Of a DNA stretch of 55,194 bases, positions 8,556 to 16,890 are shown piece by piece. The number at the start of each line of letters is the position of its first letter. Position 1 is the stretch's first letter. The translations under genes and the position numbers were made by a program. Source of the DNA: Candidatus Binataceae bacterium. Lineage in GTDB: Bacteria; Desulfobacterota; Binatia; Binatales; Binataceae. The notes below the pieces were generated by a model that saw only the letters and a program-made list of their open reading frames with translations, was not told where the DNA came from and did not search any database. The DNA lies in assembly GCA_036495685.1 (NCBI GenBank), contig DASXMJ010000029.1:1-55194 (forward strand), read 5' to 3'.

Positions 8556-9650
8556 ATGGGCGAAAATAGCAGGGTAATGGCCAGGGACAAGGACAACAAT
8601 CCGTCGCGCACCGAGTTGGTGCGCTTGACGGCACGCTGCAAAGCCGCAGGTTGAGCCGGCAAGCTCGGTCCGGCGGACCTTGCAGATGTACTGGCGCGGC
8701 TTGACCTGCCGAGCCATCCTGATTTGCTCGTCGGCATCTCTACCGGCGACGACGCCGGAGTGTTTCGTTTGCGCGACGACCTGGCCATAGTCAGTACGGT
8801 CGATTTCTTCACGCCGGTCGTCGACGACCCGTACACTTACGGGCAGATTTCTGCGGCCAACGCGCTCTCCGATGTCTACGCGATGGGCGGTCGACCGGTG
8901 AGTGCTTTGAACATCGTCTGCTGGCCACAAACGGGACTGCCGCGCGAGATGCTGGCCGAGGTTTTGCGCGGCGGTTCCGAGAAGGCACGGGAAGCGGGCG
9001 TGGTTGTGGTGGGCGGGCACAGCGTCGCCGACGAGGAGGTCAAATTCGGGATGGCGGTGACGGGCGTGATCGATCCGCGCCGGATAGTGCGCAACGTCGG
9101 CGCCCGAGTGGGCGACGCGCTGCTCCTGACCAAGGCTCTGGGCACCGGGGTTCTGATGACCGCGTTCAAACGCGATGCGCTCAACCCTGAGCATTACACC
9201 AGCGCCGTCAATTCGATGGTGCAGCTGAATGCAGGTGCCGCGACGATCATGCTGAACCACGAGGTGCACGCGGCCACCGACGTGACCGGCTTTGGCCTGC
9301 TGGGTCACGCCTTCAAGATGGCCGACGGCAGCAATATCACCCTGGTATTCGAGGAATCGGACCTGCCTCTTCTGCAGGGTGCGCTGGAACAGGTGCGCGC
9401 CGGAATGATTCCCGGCGGCGGCACCCGCAATCGCGAGTACTACGCGCCGCACGTGAAAGTCTCCGATGAAGTGTCGGAGGAGATGGTCGCGCTGGCTTTC
9501 GACCCGCAAACCTCGGGCGGACTCTTGATTTCGGTACCCGAGTCACAATCCGTCGCGATGCTCGCGGAACTGCATAGGGCAGAATGCACCGACGCTGCCA
9601 TCGTCGGCCGCGTCGAACCGCGCGGCGATCTCCCGCTGGAGCTGGGCTAG
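8556..9650 (+). CDS. selD: Selenide, water dikinase SelD, selenocysteine-containing (UGA at 8652-8654)
   Basis: SelD makes selenophosphate from selenide and ATP. The frame from ATG 8556 is interrupted by one TGA at 8652-8654 and then runs to 9650. Read as Sec, it gives 364 residues with a catalytic loop G-Sec33-A-G-K36-L, where Sec replaces the essential Cys17 of E. coli SelD and K36 matches Lys20. Upstream is VRLT, as in other SelD proteins. Downstream come ISTGDDAGV, the conserved TVDFFTPVVDDPY segment and NALSDVYAMGG. A conventional gene call would start at 8724 and lose the active site. ATG 8577 is an alternative start. It lies 13 bp after selB. Sec at this position is known in SelD of several bacteria; the Sec reading here is inferred from frame, position and the adjacent selB. 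Confidence 0.93.
8655..8682 (+). promoter_or_regulatory. Candidate bacterial SECIS hairpin in selD
   Basis: Directly after the UGA, GGTCC (8667-8671) and GGACC (8675-8679) pair perfectly around a GGC loop, with CAA (8660-8662) and TTG (8680-8682) able to extend the stem past a bulge. The G-containing apical loop lies about 18-20 bases after the UGA, in the range expected for bacterial SECIS elements that recruit SelB. An alternative stem, GCCGG with CCGGC (8655-8674), competes. The structure was judged by eye only. Confidence 0.6.
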
Positions 9651-9829
9651 ACGGATTGCGACTTGCTCTGGCGGGAAGAATTGCAGATCTACCACGGCAA
9701 AAGATGCGGAGTGACCGAGTCTTTCCGCCCTCGCCGATATAGAGGGAATCGCGTGAAGGCGAAGCTTTGAACCGGAGCGCCGCGACCGAGTGCCCCATGC
9801 TGCGGCCGGCAGCCTCTAATAGGACAGGA

Positions 9830-10483
9830 ATGGACTTCTTCGAAGTTGCGACCACCATGCCGACGGTCCGGCGATTTTCGGATCGTTCACTCGATCCAAC
9901 AACCATCGAACGAATTCTCGAAACTGCCAACATGGCGCCCTCGGGCTCCAACGCCCAGCCGTGGGAATTCGTAATCGTGCGCGATCCTGGCGCCCGCCGT
10001 GAGATTCAGAAGCTCTACGAGCTCGCCTGGGTGCCCTACAAAGACAGCGCGATCATCCGCGGGCGCGCCACGCTTTCGGTCCGCGCGCAGAAGGCGTTGC
10101 GCGTGGGGGATGAATTTTCCGCATCGCTGGCGATTGTGCCGGTTCATGTGGTGGTCTTCCTGGATCGCCCGAAGATGCGGGTGGTGCGCGGCAGTCCCGA
10201 AGACCTGACCAACTTCGGTGCCACCTATGGTTCGGTGTTCCCTGCGATCGAGCTGATGATGCTCGCGGCGCGTGCGCTTGGCGTGGGCACCGCGATGACC
10301 ACGATGCTCTCGCCGCACGAAGCCGAAACCAGAGCGCTGCTCGGGGTGCCGGACCTCTACCAGCTCATCGCGCTTATCCCGATGGGCTATCCGGCCGAGG
10401 GCTTCAAGCGCCCATTCCGCAAGCCGGTCTGGTCTAGAGTCCACGACGGCCACTGGTCACGTGGGTGGCAGCGGCGACCGTAA
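9830..10483 (+). CDS. Nitroreductase family protein
   Basis: A 217-residue FMN-dependent oxidoreductase. The N-terminal TVRRFSDRSL is the usual phosphate-binding start, followed by MAPSGSNAQPWEFVIV, the FMN-binding signature. The later PAIELMMLAARALGVGTAM helix and the GYPAEGFKRPFRKPV tail are standard for the family. It would reduce nitro groups, quinones or enones with NAD(P)H in the cytoplasm; the substrate is unknown. ATG at 9830 is chosen because AGGACAGGA lies directly upstream and the family motif starts a few residues in; an upstream start at 9767 adds unrelated sequence. It stands 179 bp after selD and may have its own promoter. Confidence 0.88.
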   Translation: MDFFEVATTMPTVRRFSDRSLDPTTIERILETANMAPSGSNAQPWEFVIVRDPGARREIQKLYELAWVPYKDSAIIRGRATLSVRAQKALRVGDEFSASLAIVPVHVVVFLDRPKMRVVRGSPEDLTNFGATYGSVFPAIELMMLAARALGVGTAMTTMLSPHEAETRALLGVPDLYQLIALIPMGYPAEGFKRPFRKPVWSRVHDGHWSRGWQRRP

Positions 10484-10811
10484 AGCTGCGAGGTACCTTT
10501 TTACCGCGGTAAACCGAGTTCCCGCGCCCGCCCGAGGTCACGGGAACGTGGCGCGCCAACTCGCTTTCGGAAATCCGCTCAACCCGCGGCCGTGCCGAAA
10601 AGATGCTCGCGAGCTGGAGCCGGGCCCACTCCCTTGGGCATACGCTCGTTCAGAAATGCCCGGCGAAGACTAAATCCAGGGATTTTGGTGAGCCGGTTTT
10701 GCCAAGCCACCGAACGCTGCGAAGAAGTGCATTACCTCCCCGACGCCTCCCTTGGACAAGGGGAGGGAAGCGGATGCTACAGTAGCTCGGATTCGAGTGG
10801 AGGGTTGAACC
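10484..10811. other. Intergenic region with a short hairpin
   Basis: These 328 bp separate the nitroreductase from the dehydrogenase. No convincing gene is present. The notable element is the inverted repeat at 10746-10766. A promoter for the next gene should lie in the final 50 bp, but I see no strong consensus. Confidence 0.5.
10746..10766. repeat. Short inverted repeat, CCTCCCTTG / CAAGGGGAGG
   Basis: Nine bases pair with a ten-base arm around a GA centre, leaving one bulged G. A weaker element with TTCCCT and AGGGGAA arms lies near 22350-22372. Such pyrimidine/purine hairpins often occur as dispersed intergenic repeats or terminators in GC-rich genomes. No U-run follows, so a terminator role is uncertain. 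Confidence 0.4.
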
Positions 10812-11897
10812 ATGCGTGCTGCCATAATGCGAAACAAACGGCTCGTCGTTGACGATATTCCCGTCCCTACCCCCGGCCCGGGCGAGGTGCTGGCAAAAAC
10901 CCTGGCCTGCGGAATTTGCGGCTCCGACCTGCACACGCTCAAACACGCCGAAAAGCTGGTCGAAGGTGCGCGGCGCTCCGGCGGTGCGTTCGTGATGGAT
11001 TTGCAGCGCGACATCGTGATGGGCCACGAGTTCTGCGTCGAGATCGTCGACTTTGGACCCAACACTCAAAAACATTTCAAAGCCGGACAGCGCGCATGCG
11101 CGATGCCGGTGCTGATTCGCCCGACCGGTGTCGAGACGGTCGGTTACTCCAATGAAAATCCCGGCGGCTACGGCGAGTTGATGCGACTAACTGAAGGCCT
11201 GCTCCTGGAAGTCCCCAACGGCCTCTCCACCGAGCGGGCCGCGCTCACCGAGCCGATGGCGGTTGGCTATCACGCGGTCGAAAAAGCACGCCTTCAAAAG
11301 GGTGACGTGCCGCTGGTGATCGGATGCGGTCCCGTCGGCCTCTCGGTGATCTCGGCACTCAAGCTCAAGGGCCAGCATCCCATAATCGCGGCAGATTTCT
11401 CACCGCGCCGTCGCGAGCTCGCGCAAGGGATGGGTGCCGACGTGGTGACCGATCCCAAACAGCGATCTCCGTTCGAGAGTTGGAAGGAGATGGCCGTATA
11501 CAGCGATCCGAAGAGCGCGCCGCCGCTGCCACCCTGGATGCCGGGGCCTGCGCGACGGCCACAAGTGGTTTTCGAGTGCGTGGGGGTTCCAGGGGTAATT
11601 CACTCGATCATGGCCTCGACCGCGCCGGCCGCGCGCGTGGTCGTGGTTGGGGTGTGCATGGAACAGGACTCCTTCGAGCCAATGTTCGGTATCAACAAAG
11701 AGCTGAATATCCAATTCGTGCTCGGTTACTCAGCCGCGGAATTCGCCGACACGCTACGCAACCTGGCGGAAGGCAAGGTCAACGGTGACCCGCTCATCAC
11801 GGGCAAAGTCGGCGTGGAAGGAGTAGCGCAAGCGTTCGAAGACCTGGGTTCCCCGGAGCACCATGCGAAAATTCTGGTAGAACCCTGGCGTAGCTAG
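10812..11897 (+). CDS. Zinc-type alcohol dehydrogenase (MDR superfamily)
   Basis: A 361-residue medium-chain dehydrogenase. The catalytic zinc ligands appear as CGICGSDLH (Cys near 37) and GHEF (His-Glu near 72). The Rossmann NAD(P) site is VIGCGPVGLSVISA, followed by an acidic strand end (AADFS) that suggests NAD preference. The four-cysteine structural-zinc lobe present in many alcohol dehydrogenases is missing here; the corresponding region contains a long loop around 100-130 instead. The substrate cannot be assigned: polyol, threonine-like and formaldehyde-type dehydrogenases all share this framework. It is preceded by a 328-bp gap and is probably monocistronic. Confidence 0.85.
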   Translation: MRAAIMRNKRLVVDDIPVPTPGPGEVLAKTLACGICGSDLHTLKHAEKLVEGARRSGGAFVMDLQRDIVMGHEFCVEIVDFGPNTQKHFKAGQRACAMPVLIRPTGVETVGYSNENPGGYGELMRLTEGLLLEVPNGLSTERAALTEPMAVGYHAVEKARLQKGDVPLVIGCGPVGLSVISALKLKGQHPIIAADFSPRRRELAQGMGADVVTDPKQRSPFESWKEMAVYSDPKSAPPLPPWMPGPARRPQVVFECVGVPGVIHSIMASTAPAARVVVVGVCMEQDSFEPMFGINKELNIQFVLGYSAAEFADTLRNLAEGKVNGDPLITGKVGVEGVAQAFEDLGSPEHHAKILVEPWRS

Positions 11898-12148
11898 AAT
11901 TTAGCTATCGTAGCCTTTGGTTTCCCACCGGCAGGGGCCAGTGGCAATGCTTGGCTCATGTCGCCTCCCACCCGCTCTCTGAGCGTGGCGAGACCAGCTG
12001 CTCGGCAGGGGTGCGCAGTTTCTTTTCTGGGCTTCTTCTGACAAACCACCCCAAGGCCACTTTACGAAATTTCCGAGAAATTCCGGAGTTTGGGAGGTTG
12101 CTCGCGCCGTAACCTTTTCCCCGCCCGATGGTTTATATCGGTGAGACG

Positions 12149-12706
12149 ATGGTGCGCAGGGCATCGGCATTAAAGGTCAGTCCGGAAGCGGCTGACGAAC
12201 GCCGCCAAATCGAGGCGGCACAGCGCGACTCGCGCCGCTTCGCCGACCTTTACGAAAGCAACTTCGAGCGCATCTATGCCTTCATCGTCCGCCGCGTCGG
12301 GGACCGCCACGAAGCCGAAGATTTGACCTCCGAGGTATTCCATTTGGCCCTCAAGAATATCGGCCGTTTCGAATGGCGCGGGGTTCCGTTCGCGGCATGG
12401 CTCTACAAAATCGCAAGCAACGAGATCGTGGATCGATCGCAAAAAACCGTGCGGCAACCTCGGCTCGATCCCACCGATGATCCCCCGGAGCCCTGTTGGG
12501 AAGAAATTGAAAACCGCGCGCGCCTGTTCCGGATGGTTGACCAGCTGCCCTCGGATCAGCGCCGCGTAATCACTCTGCGTTTCGCCGAGGAAAGGAGCAT
12601 CCGCGAAATTGCCCAGCAACTTAAGCGCACCGAAGGCGCCGTGAAGCAGCTTCAATTTCGCGGGTTGCAGAATCTGCGCCTGCGGATGGGTGACCAGAAT
12701 GGCTAA
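12149..12706 (+). CDS. ECF-type RNA polymerase sigma factor
   Basis: A 185-residue sigma factor with only regions 2 and 4. Region 2 contains the helix ending in DRHEAEDLTSEVF, and the promoter-melting segment runs FAAWLYKIASNEIVD. Region 4 is a helix-turn-helix from LPSDQRRVITLRF through SIREIAQQLKRTEGAVKQ. There is no SnoaL extension and no anti-sigma gene beside it. Its stop codon overlaps the ATG of the four-domain VOC protein by 8 bp, so the two are translationally coupled and the VOC protein is probably its partner or target. ATG at 12149 has GGTGAG just upstream; ATG at 12128 is in frame but lacks a ribosome site. The 251-bp upstream gap contains a near-repeat (AATTTCCG, AAATTCCGG) close to the gene. 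Confidence 0.92.
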   Translation: MVRRASALKVSPEAADERRQIEAAQRDSRRFADLYESNFERIYAFIVRRVGDRHEAEDLTSEVFHLALKNIGRFEWRGVPFAAWLYKIASNEIVDRSQKTVRQPRLDPTDDPPEPCWEEIENRARLFRMVDQLPSDQRRVITLRFAEERSIREIAQQLKRTEGAVKQLQFRGLQNLRLRMGDQNG

Positions 12707-14633
12707 GCGAAGGCAAAGAGCCGATCGCAGCCAAACGGCCAGGCGAAGCCCGACCGAGCAGCTCGATCAGGCAGTGGAGGCGACCATGGCAGACGCCAGG
12801 CCCCCACGCGTGAATTCGGGCATCGCCGCGCTGCTCGAAATCGCGGGCGAGCTGCGCGGGCTGCCGCGCCAGGAGTTCAAGATGCAGTTAAACGCCAGCC
12901 TGAAAAAGAGCGCACTGGCGACACCCTCCGAGGCCTCCCTAACGACGCGCCGCCGCCACGGCATCGCGACCCCCTACTTGATGATTCGCGATGCGTCGCG
13001 TGCGATCGATTTCTACAAGCGTGCGTTCGGCGCCACCGAGATGTCGCGGATGGCGGATCCGAGCGGGCACATCGCGCATGCCGAGATCAAAATCGGCGAC
13101 GCTCCCATCATGATCGCAGAGGAGGAGCCGAGCTATTTCAACCTGAGTCCCGATTCGCTCGGCGGTTCTTCCGCATTTGTGCACCTGTATGTCGACGATA
13201 TCGATGCTTTCGCGCGGCGCGCCGAGCGGGGCGGCGCCAAGGTGCTGGAAGCGCCGCAGGATTACCCGTATGGCGACCGGCGCGGCAAGTTCGTCGATCC
13301 TTTCGGCCACGTGTGGATGGTGGCGACGCACCGCCACGATGTCACCCTCGAACAGATGAAGGCGGATTGGGATCGCTCGGTTGCGGTCGAAAAAGCCAAG
13401 TCCATTCCAAAGCCCGAGGGCCATCACAGCATCACGCCATACCTGCAGGTGAATGGCGCTGCACAGCTGATCGACTTCCTCAAGCGCGCGTTTGGCGCCG
13501 AGGAAGTCATGCGGGTCAATCAGCCGGACGGAACCATCGGCCATGCGCAGATGAGAGTGTCGGGCTCGGTCGTGGAGCTGGCCGACGCGAATCAGCGATT
13601 CAAACCGAATCCGACTGCTATCTGGCTGTTCGTCGATGATGTGGATGCCACCTACCAACGTGCCCTCGATGCCGACGCCGAGTCGATTCATGGTCCGGTG
13701 GACCAGGACTACGGGAATCGCGAGGCGAGCGTAAAAGACCCCTTCGGCAACCATTGGTATCTCGCAAAGCGCCTTGAGACGGCCGAACCGTGGTCGCCGG
13801 AACTGCGTTCGGTGACTCCATATCTCCATCCGAAGGGCGCAGCCAAGCTCATCGACTTCCTGAAGGACGCCTTCGGTGCCGAAGAGGCTGAGTTCCATGC
13901 CGATGAGCAAGGCGTGGTACAACATGCACAGCTCAGGATCGGCGACTCGATAGTCGCGATGGGCGAGGCGCACGGAGAGTATCCGCCGATGCCGCCGGCG
14001 CTGCACCTTTATGTTGCCGATGCCGATGCGACCTATCAGAGAGCACTGCGTGCCGGTGCGGAATCGCTGTACGCCCCGCGCGATGAATCCTACGGCGATC
14101 GGGCCAGCGGCGTGACCGATCCCTTCGGCAACGTCTGGTACATCGCAACCCACCAACATCCCGAGAAACGCGCGGCACTGAGCGCGCAGACTGCGCCGCA
14201 AGCCGCGCCTACGTTAACGCCCGCGATCATGCCGTTCATGTACTTCGAAGATGCCGGAGCGGCCGCCGACTTTTACAAGAAAGTGTTCGAAGCGACCGAG
14301 CTCCACCGCGAGTTCGAGCACGGCAAGGCAAGCCATGTCCAGATTGCGATTGGTACCACGCGCGTGATGCTGAGCGATGCAACCACGGAGCATGTCGCGG
14401 AGTACGTCGCCAAAGGCTATACGAGGACTCCACACCAGCTCGGCGGTACGCCTCTGCATCTTTACGTATATGTTCCCGATGCAGATGCCGCTTTCCAGCG
14501 CGCGCTCGACTCGGGCTCCGAGATGGTCGATCCGATGGAAGATAAGGAATGGGGCGACCGCTGCGGCGGCGTGAAAGATCCGTTCGGCCACATCTGGTAC
14601 ATCGCCACGCCGCTCAAAGACGTGCGGCGCTAG
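12699..14633 (+). CDS. Tetra-VOC (glyoxalase/bleomycin-resistance fold) fusion protein
   Basis: A 644-residue protein with four VOC domains of the PhnB-like type at about 88-212, 242-361, 369-487 and 506-638. Each domain starts with a TPYL-like strand, has an IDFYKRAFGA-like helix, and closes with DPFGHxW or DPFGNxW. Residues 1-85 hold a basic stretch and an amphipathic helix (LLEIAGELRGLPRQEF). Most VOC proteins have one or two domains, so four in one chain is uncommon. Domains 2 and 3 are more alike (both LIDFLK), suggesting internal duplication. Metal ligands are not obvious in every domain, and function may be binding or sequestration. The ATG at 12699 overlaps the end of the sigma gene; a GTG at 12690 is also in frame. 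Confidence 0.88.
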   Translation: MAKRRQRADRSQTARRSPTEQLDQAVEATMADARPPRVNSGIAALLEIAGELRGLPRQEFKMQLNASLKKSALATPSEASLTTRRRHGIATPYLMIRDASRAIDFYKRAFGATEMSRMADPSGHIAHAEIKIGDAPIMIAEEEPSYFNLSPDSLGGSSAFVHLYVDDIDAFARRAERGGAKVLEAPQDYPYGDRRGKFVDPFGHVWMVATHRHDVTLEQMKADWDRSVAVEKAKSIPKPEGHHSITPYLQVNGAAQLIDFLKRAFGAEEVMRVNQPDGTIGHAQMRVSGSVVELADANQRFKPNPTAIWLFVDDVDATYQRALDADAESIHGPVDQDYGNREASVKDPFGNHWYLAKRLETAEPWSPELRSVTPYLHPKGAAKLIDFLKDAFGAEEAEFHADEQGVVQHAQLRIGDSIVAMGEAHGEYPPMPPALHLYVADADATYQRALRAGAESLYAPRDESYGDRASGVTDPFGNVWYIATHQHPEKRAALSAQTAPQAAPTLTPAIMPFMYFEDAGAAADFYKKVFEATELHREFEHGKASHVQIAIGTTRVMLSDATTEHVAEYVAKGYTRTPHQLGGTPLHLYVYVPDADAAFQRALDSGSEMVDPMEDKEWGDRCGGVKDPFGHIWYIATPLKDVRR

Positions 14634-14637
14634 AGCG

Positions 14638-15183
14638 ATGAAGAAGACGAAGCGCAAACGGCCAGCAGGTTCTAAAGGACACAAGGCGCTGCGGGCGCAA
14701 CCGGCGGCGAGAGCGTCTCGACTTGCGGTACCCGCCGGCCCGCGCGCGACTCCGTACCTGATTATCAAGGACGCGGGCCGCGCGGTCGACTTTTACCGCA
14801 ACGCGTTCGACGCAATCGAAGTGGTTCGCCTGGAAGGCGCGGACGGCAGAATCGCGCACTGTGAAATCAAAATCGGTGACGCATCGATACTGCTCGCAGA
14901 TGAATGGGAAGGCGTCGGCGCGACCAGCCCCTCAGCACTGGGCGGCTCGCCGGTGATCATTCATCTGGAAGTCGACGACGTCGATACGATCGCGAAGCGG
15001 GCGATCGACGCCGGCGCGAAAGTAATCTTTCCGGTCCAGGATCAGTTCTACGGCGAACGGGCAGGCCGATTGCAGGATCCGTTCGGCCATCTGTGGTTGC
15101 TTTCGACGAAGATCGAGTCGCTTCCCGCCCCGGAAATGCACAAGCGGGAGCGCTCCTGGTTCAAGGAGAATTCCGACAAGTAA
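14638..15183 (+). CDS. Single-domain VOC family protein
   Basis: A 181-residue protein that begins four bases after the tetra-VOC stop. After a basic 30-residue tail it carries one VOC domain (TPYLIIKDAGRAVDFYRNAF through DPFGHLWLLSTK), closest in pattern to domain 1 of its neighbour. The tail (KKTKRKRPAGSKGHK) is unusual for a VOC enzyme and could bind nucleic acid or be disordered. It is clearly part of the sigma/VOC operon. Substrate unknown. Confidence 0.87.
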   Translation: MKKTKRKRPAGSKGHKALRAQPAARASRLAVPAGPRATPYLIIKDAGRAVDFYRNAFDAIEVVRLEGADGRIAHCEIKIGDASILLADEWEGVGATSPSALGGSPVIIHLEVDDVDTIAKRAIDAGAKVIFPVQDQFYGERAGRLQDPFGHLWLLSTKIESLPAPEMHKRERSWFKENSDK

Positions 15184-15236
15184 CGCGAGGGTTGCCTGCG
15201 CGCTGCGCACGCTCCATCGCAAAGGAGTGAATCATC

Positions 15237-15707
15237 ATGGCAGCAAAACCAATTCCCGAGGGAGTCAGCGTTGTGACGCCGTACCTGTGCGTCGCGAACG
15301 CGACCAAGGCGCTCGAGTTCTACCAGCACGTGTTCGGCGCCAAGGAGACGATGCGCTTCGCCGAACCCGGGAGCGGCCGCATCGGACACGCGGAACTCAA
15401 GCTCGGAAGCGGCACCATCATGCTCTCCGACGAGTATCCGGAAATGGGCTACCTCGGCCCCAAGGCTGCGGAACGCCCGCCCGTCTCGATTCATCTCTAT
15501 GTCGAAGACGTCGATGCGGTTTACCGACGCGCCCTGGCCGCGGGCGCGACTTCGCAGCGCGCGCCCGAAGATCAGTTCTACGGGGATCGCAATGCGCAAA
15601 TCCGCGATCCGTTCGGCCATTCGTGGTTCCTTGCGACTCGCATCGAGGAAGTGTCAGCCGACGAAATGCAAAAGCGGTTCGATAATATCGCCAAACAACC
15701 GAGCTAG
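15237..15707 (+). CDS. Single-domain VOC family protein
   Basis: A 156-residue protein made of one VOC domain (VVTPYLCVANATKALEFYQ to DPFGHSWFLATRIEEVS). It is very similar in pattern to PhnB-like and bleomycin-resistance-like proteins, including the GHAELKLGSGTIMLSDEYPE segment. The ribosome site AAAGGAG lies 9 bases before the ATG. It sits 53 bp after the previous VOC gene, making six VOC domains in three consecutive genes behind one ECF sigma factor. Confidence 0.9.
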   Translation: MAAKPIPEGVSVVTPYLCVANATKALEFYQHVFGAKETMRFAEPGSGRIGHAELKLGSGTIMLSDEYPEMGYLGPKAAERPPVSIHLYVEDVDAVYRRALAAGATSQRAPEDQFYGDRNAQIRDPFGHSWFLATRIEEVSADEMQKRFDNIAKQPS

Positions 15708-15731
15708 CCGCGCGGTCCAGAGGAAGCAGTC

Positions 15732-16787
15732 ATGTCGATATCGTCAGCAACCAGGGCGGCGGAATTGATACCACCGCCAATGCAACTCTACCAGATGGCC
15801 ACCGGTCACTACCTCTCGCGAGCGCTTGGCCTTGCCACCAAGCTCCGTATTCCAGACTGCCTGAGAAGCGGCGCCCGCCATTACAGGGAGGTGGCCGCGG
15901 AGCTCGGCGCGCATCCACCTTCCCTTAATCGAATGATGCGTCTACTCGCCAGCGCCGGTATTTTCGACGAGCAAGCGGGTGGGATGTTTGCCCTCACTCC
16001 GCTCGGGGACTTGCTGCGCAGCGACGCGCCGGGTTCGATGCGCGCAGCGGTCCTGCTATTTGCCGGCGAAGCCATCCAGGCTTCCTGGGGCGAGCTGGAA
16101 TATTGCGTGAAAACCGGTCAGCCGGCCTTTCGCAAGCTTTCACCCGGTGCCAACAACGCCTTCGATGGGCTCAGAGATCCGCAGGCTCAAGCAAACTTCG
16201 ATGAGGCGATGGCAGCGTTCAGCGCGCAAACGGCGCTGGCGTTGATTGCGGCATATGATTTTTCAAAGTTCGGGAAACTTGCCGATATCGGCGGCGGCAA
16301 CGGCGCGTTGCTGATCGGTGTCCTTAAAGGCAACCCCGCGCTCCAGGGAATCGTATTCGACCAGCCGCCCAGCGCCGAGCGCGCTGGGAAACGGATCGCC
16401 GAGGCCGGCCTCGAGGCCCGCTGCAAAGCGGTTGGCGGTGATTTCTTCAGAGAAGTGCCGCGGGGCGCGGGCGCGTACCTGCTGAAACACATAATCCATG
16501 ATTGGAACGACGACGATGCGATCGCGATCCTGAAAACCTGCCACTGCGCGATGGATGGCACCGACGCAAAACTGCTGCTGGTAGAGGGCGTCTACCCCGA
16601 GCGAATCGACCAATCGCTCGAAAGCCGCGGCGCGGCTTTCAACGACGTCAACATGCTGGTAAGCACCGGCGGCAGGCAAAGGTCCGAAGCGGAGTTCCGT
16701 GCCCTCTACCAAAGTGCAGGATTTCGCCTGACCAACATCGTTCCGACCGTAGCCCGGGTCTGCGTCATCGAGGGCGAGCGGGCCTGA
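15732..16787 (+). CDS. SAM-dependent O-methyltransferase (class 2 / COMT-like)
   Basis: A 351-residue methyltransferase. Residues 15-100 form a winged-helix dimerisation domain (LYQMATGHYLSRALGL, then a helix-turn-helix-like HPPSLNRMMRLLASAGIF). The SAM site is LADIGGGNGALLIGVL near 180, and the catalytic His lies in LKHIIHDWNDDDA, as in plant and actinobacterial O-methyltransferases. The acceptor is probably a phenol or polyketide hydroxyl, but nothing nearby identifies it. Ribosome site AGAGGAAG precedes the ATG. It stands 24 bp after the last VOC gene and may extend that operon. Confidence 0.9.
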   Translation: MSISSATRAAELIPPPMQLYQMATGHYLSRALGLATKLRIPDCLRSGARHYREVAAELGAHPPSLNRMMRLLASAGIFDEQAGGMFALTPLGDLLRSDAPGSMRAAVLLFAGEAIQASWGELEYCVKTGQPAFRKLSPGANNAFDGLRDPQAQANFDEAMAAFSAQTALALIAAYDFSKFGKLADIGGGNGALLIGVLKGNPALQGIVFDQPPSAERAGKRIAEAGLEARCKAVGGDFFREVPRGAGAYLLKHIIHDWNDDDAIAILKTCHCAMDGTDAKLLLVEGVYPERIDQSLESRGAAFNDVNMLVSTGGRQRSEAEFRALYQSAGFRLTNIVPTVARVCVIEGERA

Positions 16788-16890
16788 GCGTGGCGAGCCA
16801 AACCGGGAGGGTCGTTCTTTTCAAGTGAACAGGAGGTCTCGCCAACAGCGGGAGTGGATGGTTGCACGCGCATTTTTTGGGAGTGACTAG

